35,791 bases of DNA, taken from Chloroflexota bacterium. Lineage in GTDB: Bacteria; Chloroflexota; Anaerolineae; Promineifilales; Promineifilaceae. Positions 32,776-35,791 of this stretch are shown here, in pieces. Position 1 is the stretch's first letter. The number at the start of each line of letters is the position of its first letter. The notes below the pieces were generated by a model that saw nothing but the letters and a program-made list of their open reading frames with translations, was not told the DNA's origin and did not search any database. The position numbers and the translations under genes are program-made. The DNA lies in assembly GCA_017993775.1 (NCBI GenBank), contig JAGOMA010000048.1, forward strand, positions 1-35,791. Reading direction: 5' to 3'.

Positions 32776-33595
32776 CGAAAAACGAGAAGAACTCGAAAAA
32801 CGCGTCAAAAGAGCTTACATCGAAAACGCCCTCTTCCGCTGGGAAAGCGCCGTCATCATCAGCCTCACCGTCGTCCTGGCAGCTCTTTCGGCGCTGAATC
32901 TCGGAGTCGATTTTCTACCGGCCTGGGCATGGCTGCTCGCCGGACTGCTCATCGAAGGCGGGCTGGTCGCTTCCAGCCTCACCGACAAACAGCTCTACCA
33001 AAAAATCATGGCTGAAGCTCTCCACCGCGAATTCGATCCCAAACACATCGACGACAAAGCGCTGCGTGAGCAGTTCCTCAAAGCCGTCAACTATCGCCGC
33101 CGCATCGAAACAGCCATCCAAGAACAACCCGACAACCTGCTCAAGGACGAGCTGCAGCAGGCCGCCAGCCAGATCGACAACTGGATTGAACACATTTACA
33201 ACCTGGCGCAAAAAATCTCCCGCTACCGGCAGCGCCAACAAGAAATCGAACGCGACAAAGCCCGCGCCCAACGCCGCATTCAAGAATTAGAACAAGAAAT
33301 GATTTTAGAAGACGACGAAGCGGTTAAAAAACAAATGGTCGTCACCATTCAAGGGCTGCAACAACAGTTGTCAACCCTGTCTGGCGTAGAAAACACCATG
33401 CAGCGCGCCGAACTACAAATTGAAAACTCCCTGGCACATTTGGGCACCATCTACTCCCAGGCTCTGCTCGTCGACGCCAAAGACATCGACAGCAGCCGCG
33501 CCAAACGCCTGCGCCAGGAAATTTCCGACGAAGTTACCGAGCTAAACGAGGTACTCTTAGCGATGGATGAGGTCTACACGGCTGAAAGCAGTTAG
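32768..33595 (+). CDS. Membrane-anchored coiled-coil protein
   Basis: 275 residues. A short basic N terminus, two hydrophobic spans (about 25-45 and 53-70), then long charged helices to the end, including RQRQQEIERDKARAQRRIQE and a segment spaced like the PspA hairpin. It looks like a membrane-tethered coiled coil that could bind PspA. The ATG lies inside the end of the upstream gene (8-base overlap) and has AAGAAG before it. No family recognised. It contains no ACGGCCGT copy. Confidence 0.75.
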   Translation: MANEKREELEKRVKRAYIENALFRWESAVIISLTVVLAALSALNLGVDFLPAWAWLLAGLLIEGGLVASSLTDKQLYQKIMAEALHREFDPKHIDDKALREQFLKAVNYRRRIETAIQEQPDNLLKDELQQAASQIDNWIEHIYNLAQKISRYRQRQQEIERDKARAQRRIQELEQEMILEDDEAVKKQMVVTIQGLQQQLSTLSGVENTMQRAELQIENSLAHLGTIYSQALLVDAKDIDSSRAKRLRQEISDEVTELNEVLLAMDEVYTAESS

Positions 33596-33609
33596 AACAT
33601 TCATCCAGG

Positions 33610-33638
33610 TTGTCAAAATTCGTCACGTCTGATAGGAT
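33610..33638 (+). promoter_or_regulatory. Promoter of the ribosomal protein bL9 gene
   Basis: TTGTCA (33610-33615), a 17-base spacer and TAGGAT (33633-33638). Transcription would start near 33645, about 33 bases before the ATG, leaving room for the GGAGAG ribosome site. Confidence 0.5.
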
Positions 33639-33677
33639 CACACGCTGCAAATTTTTAAAATTGGAGAGTAACCAGCT

Positions 33678-34217
33678 ATGAAGGTGCTGTTGAAGGAAGA
33701 TGTTGATAATTTAGGATTGGCAGGCGAAGTTCACGAAGTAGCCGCCGGTTTTGGTCGTAATTACCTCATTCCGCAGGGTTTTGCCGTAAAAGCAAGCCCC
33801 GGCGCAATGAATCAGGCAACTGTCTGGCGCAAAAAAGCGGAAGTACGCCGCGCCCAGATTCGTGCCGAATATGAAGCGTTAGCCGCAAAAATTGAGGGCG
33901 TGACCCTGAACTTTACGGCGCGTGCCGGTGATTCGGGTAAATTGTATGGTTCTATCACCACGGCTCAGATCGCCGATGCGTTGAATGAAGCCATGGGTCT
34001 GGACATTGACCGCCGCAAAGTGGGTGTCGATCCGCTGCGTCAGCTAGGGGAACACAAAGTGGTGGTTCGCCTGTCTGGTGACATTCACCCATCGGTGACG
34101 GTGATCATTGAATCTGAAGGCGGCGAGCCGGAAGTTGAAGCGGCAGCCCCTGTTATCGAAGAAGTCGAAGAATACGATGAATTCGATGAGTATGAGGAAT
34201 TTGAAGAATCCTTCTAA
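33678..34217 (+). CDS. rplI: 50S ribosomal protein bL9 with acidic C-terminal extension
   Basis: Ribosomal protein bL9, 179 residues against the usual 148-150. N-terminal rRNA-binding domain MKVLLKEDVDNLGLAGEVHE and RNYLIPQGFAVKAS; long connecting helix; C-terminal domain with GKLYGSITTAQIADAL. The extra end (about 150-179) is almost wholly acidic with repeated Glu-Tyr/Asp-Glu-Phe. It is not with rpsF-ssb-rpsR, its common neighbours, but alone between a membrane-stress module and rodZ/rimO. GGAGAG precedes the start; a strong terminator follows. No ACGGCCGT copy inside. Confidence 0.96.
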   Translation: MKVLLKEDVDNLGLAGEVHEVAAGFGRNYLIPQGFAVKASPGAMNQATVWRKKAEVRRAQIRAEYEALAAKIEGVTLNFTARAGDSGKLYGSITTAQIADALNEAMGLDIDRRKVGVDPLRQLGEHKVVVRLSGDIHPSVTVIIESEGGEPEVEAAAPVIEEVEEYDEFDEYEEFEESF

Positions 34218-34271
34218 TATTTCTCGCCTCGAGGCACACCCCGCTGATGCCATCATGATTGCTTACATTCC

Positions 34272-34303
34272 AAGTCACTGGTTTGCATCAGTGACTTTTT
34301 TTT
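34272..34303 (+). terminator. Intrinsic terminator of rplI, abutting the next start codon
   Basis: Stem AAGTCACTG (34272-34280) and CAGTGACTT (34289-34297), 8-base loop, then a run of T to 34303. The start codon of the RodZ-like gene is at 34307, only three bases past the T-run. Confidence 0.9.
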
Positions 34304-34306
34304 AGC

Positions 34307-35242
34307 ATGAACGAACTCGGCCACATCCTCCGGGAGGCCCGTGAGACAAAGGGGTATACCCTGGAGGATGTTCAAGAAGAAATTCGCATCAATGCGAAAT
34401 ATCTAAAATCGCTAGAAAACGGTGATTATAATGCGCTGCCCACGCCTGTTCATGTGCGGGGGTTCTTACGCAATTATGCTCGTTTCCTGGGGTTGGATCC
34501 GCAGCCGCTGTTAGACAGATACGAAAGCTATCTCAGCCGACCGCCTTCTAAGGCCACGGCCGTTGCCGAAAACGGCAGCAGCACCCCCTTACCCACAATT
34601 AGTCGGGACGCGCCTGTTTTTTACGATCCGGTCAACGTCGAAGTAGACGTCGGCCAGCGGCGCGATCCCGAATCTGCGCTGCGGCTGGTGATTATCCTGG
34701 CCCTGATTGTCGTTTTAGCCCTGATCGCCAATCGTTTTGTGCCCCTATTCTTGGGCAATGGCGACGGTTCGGCCGCTATTACCGATGGCATCAACGATGC
34801 CCTGTTAAATATCACCAACCGGGCGGAAGGCACGGCCACGGCCGCCGCCGCAGAAGCCGATGGCCTGACGCCAGCCCCAGAACAACAACCCATTGTTGTG
34901 CCCGGCGAGGTCATCACCTCGACCAGCCGTAATAATTTCGACACCACCCAGACGCCATTGCCGACACGGCCGTCTCTCCCTGCTACCATGGACGAAATTC
35001 GCCTCCGCCTGGATATCAGCGAACGTACCTGGATGGAAGTAGCCATCGACGGCGATGTGGTATTTAGCGGCTGGGCCAAAAACGGCGACCCGCCTTACGA
35101 ATGGACGGCCACCGAAGAAGCCAAAGTCAACACCGGCAACGGCGTGGGCGTGTTTGTGACGATTAACGACATCGCCTGGGGACGCATGGGCAACCGGGGC
35201 GAAAACAAAGAAGAAGTGTGGCGCACCACAACCAATAATTGA
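34307..35242 (+). CDS. rodZ: RodZ-like HTH membrane protein
   Basis: 311 residues. N-terminal helix-turn-helix of the RodZ type (about 1-75, LGHILREARETKGYTLEDVQ and IRINAKYLKSLENGDYNALP, HVRGFLRNYARFLGLDP); one membrane span (about 125-148); a low-complexity Ala/Thr/Pro linker; and a C-terminal beta domain of the DUF4115 type (about 235-305, ISERTWMEVAIDGDVVFSGW). RodZ links MreB to the cell-shape machinery; no mre genes are in the window. MNELG is the typical RodZ N terminus, so the start is secure, yet it has no Shine-Dalgarno and begins 3 bases after the rplI terminator. rimO follows 8 bases on. Confidence 0.88.
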   Translation: MNELGHILREARETKGYTLEDVQEEIRINAKYLKSLENGDYNALPTPVHVRGFLRNYARFLGLDPQPLLDRYESYLSRPPSKATAVAENGSSTPLPTISRDAPVFYDPVNVEVDVGQRRDPESALRLVIILALIVVLALIANRFVPLFLGNGDGSAAITDGINDALLNITNRAEGTATAAAAEADGLTPAPEQQPIVVPGEVITSTSRNNFDTTQTPLPTRPSLPATMDEIRLRLDISERTWMEVAIDGDVVFSGWAKNGDPPYEWTATEEAKVNTGNGVGVFVTINDIAWGRMGNRGENKEEVWRTTTNN

Positions 35243-35250
35243 CCAATTCC

Positions 35251-35791
35251 ATGAGCAAACAACAACAGAAAAAGAATTTTTATTTGCTCAGCCTGGGCTG
35301 CAGCAAAAACACAGTGGATTCCGAAAGCATGGCCAGCCTGCTGCACCATGCTGGCTTCTCTGGCGTAACAGACCCCGACGATGCCAGCGTACTCATCGTC
35401 AACACCTGCGGGTTTATTGAAGACGCCCGCCAGGAATCGATTGCCGCCTTGCGCGAATTGGCTGAATTGAAGCAGCCCAATCAACTGCTGATTGCCGCCG
35501 GCTGCATGGCTCAGCGCTATGGCGCAGAAGTGGTGGAATGGGCGCCTGGGGTCGATGGAGTTATTGGAACTCGCCGCTGGATGGACATTGTGCGCTTTGT
35601 GCGCCAACTACGCCGCAATAAACACCCTGAACCACTCTATCACCTGCCCGAAGAGGCCACGACAGTGGGCAGGGATGAACCAGGGGTATTAAGAACGGCC
35701 GTGCAAGGTCGCAGCGCCTACCTCAAAATATCCGATGGCTGTAGACGGCCGTGCGCCTTCTGCGCCATCCCCCAAATCAAAGGTACCCACG
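35251..35791 (+). CDS. rimO: Ribosomal protein uS12 methylthiotransferase RimO, 3' end outside the window
   Basis: First 180 residues of RimO, the radical-SAM enzyme that methylthiolates an Asp of ribosomal protein uS12. N-terminal UPF0004 domain with the three cluster cysteines: Cys17 in LLSLGCSKNTVDSE, the Cys of NTCGF, and the Cys of AAGCMAQRYG. The radical-SAM CxxxCxxC (Cys164, 168, 171) follows in SDGCRRPCAFCAIP. The frame is open to the window edge. The start ATG 35251 lies 8 bases after the rodZ stop; the ribosome site is weak. An ACGGCCGT copy (35745-35752) lies within the codons for RRPC of the catalytic motif. Confidence 0.95.
   Translation, partial: MSKQQQKKNFYLLSLGCSKNTVDSESMASLLHHAGFSGVTDPDDASVLIVNTCGFIEDARQESIAALRELAELKQPNQLLIAAGCMAQRYGAEVVEWAPGVDGVIGTRRWMDIVRFVRQLRRNKHPEPLYHLPEEATTVGRDEPGVLRTAVQGRSAYLKISDGCRRPCAFCAIPQIKGTH

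Larger units (their letters stand above)
363..35752. repeat. Dispersed palindromic octamer ACGGCCGT, about 80 copies
   Basis: ACGGCCGT, often extended to AACGGCCGTT, occurs roughly 80 times by my reading between 363-370 and 35745-35752, on average about once per 430-450 bases, mostly within genes. Examples: 2010, 7563, 7580, 7595, 14326, 14366, 22248, 23346, 28044, 28062, 31321, 31354. None was seen in pspA, the coiled-coil gene 32768-33595, or rplI. A highly iterated palindrome in the style of cyanobacterial HIP1. Confidence 0.9.

Noticed and set aside
1..35791. tRNA, rRNA, insertion sequence, prophage or toxin-antitoxin genes
   Set aside because: Gene-free stretches were read on both strands and none contained cloverleaf-like or transposase-like sequence; no antitoxin-like small gene pair was seen.

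Overview
The window looks like a chromosomal segment of a Chloroflexota bacterium, probably from an Anaerolineae-type lineage. The support is indirect: G+C looks to be in the upper fifties; a secreted protein combines a CSLREA motif, beta-helix repeats, a Thr-Pro stalk and a hydrophobic FLPIV tail; there are GAF/SpoIIE phosphatases, a PknB-like kinase with a low-complexity Ala/Thr linker, and a zinc-ribbon protein full of (D/E)WL motifs. No tRNA, rRNA, CRISPR array, transposase or phage gene was found. The two ends cut genes: a GAF/PP2C phosphatase on the left and rimO on the right.

Layout. (1) 3-4893, plus strand: a SpoIIE-type phosphatase and a transmembrane Ser/Thr kinase, probably co-transcribed. 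(2) 4894-7687, minus strand: a Zn/Mn-type ABC importer (binding lipoprotein, ATPase, permease), with a promoter and a dyad that resembles a metalloregulator operator. (3) 7959-8987: dTDP-glucose 4,6-dehydratase, ending in a strong hairpin. (4) 9071-13984, minus strand: a glycosyltransferase, a thymidylate-kinase-like P-loop protein and a large secreted beta-helix protein. (5) 14129-15307: a PQQ-type sugar dehydrogenase lipoprotein. (6) 15355-18376, minus strand: a lipid kinase, a helicase-associated-domain protein and a Rieske protein. (7) 18645-27305, plus strand: seven tightly packed genes, most joined by stop/start overlaps. They encode several membrane proteins of unknown function, a 1180-residue zinc-ribbon protein with about 17 (D/E)WL motifs, an ASKHA-fold MutL/GlmL-like protein without its mutase, and a protein with a KOW-like tail. 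This is the best candidate for an undescribed system. (8) 27363-30541: a membrane protein with an LPNTG-like end, then a duplicated REC-kinase protein whose second kinase half is degenerate. (9) 30582-33595: PspA/IM30, a zinc-ribbon/TPR membrane protein and a membrane coiled-coil protein, which look like an envelope-stress module. (10) 33678-35791: ribosomal protein bL9, a RodZ-like protein and rimO.

Across the whole window the palindromic octamer ACGGCCGT recurs roughly 80 times by eye, where about one copy would be expected by chance. It behaves like the HIP1 repeat of cyanobacteria: it sits mostly inside genes, leaves Thr-Ala-Val or (Asn/Asp)-Gly-Arg in the proteins, and in one place two copies form the stem of a probable terminator.
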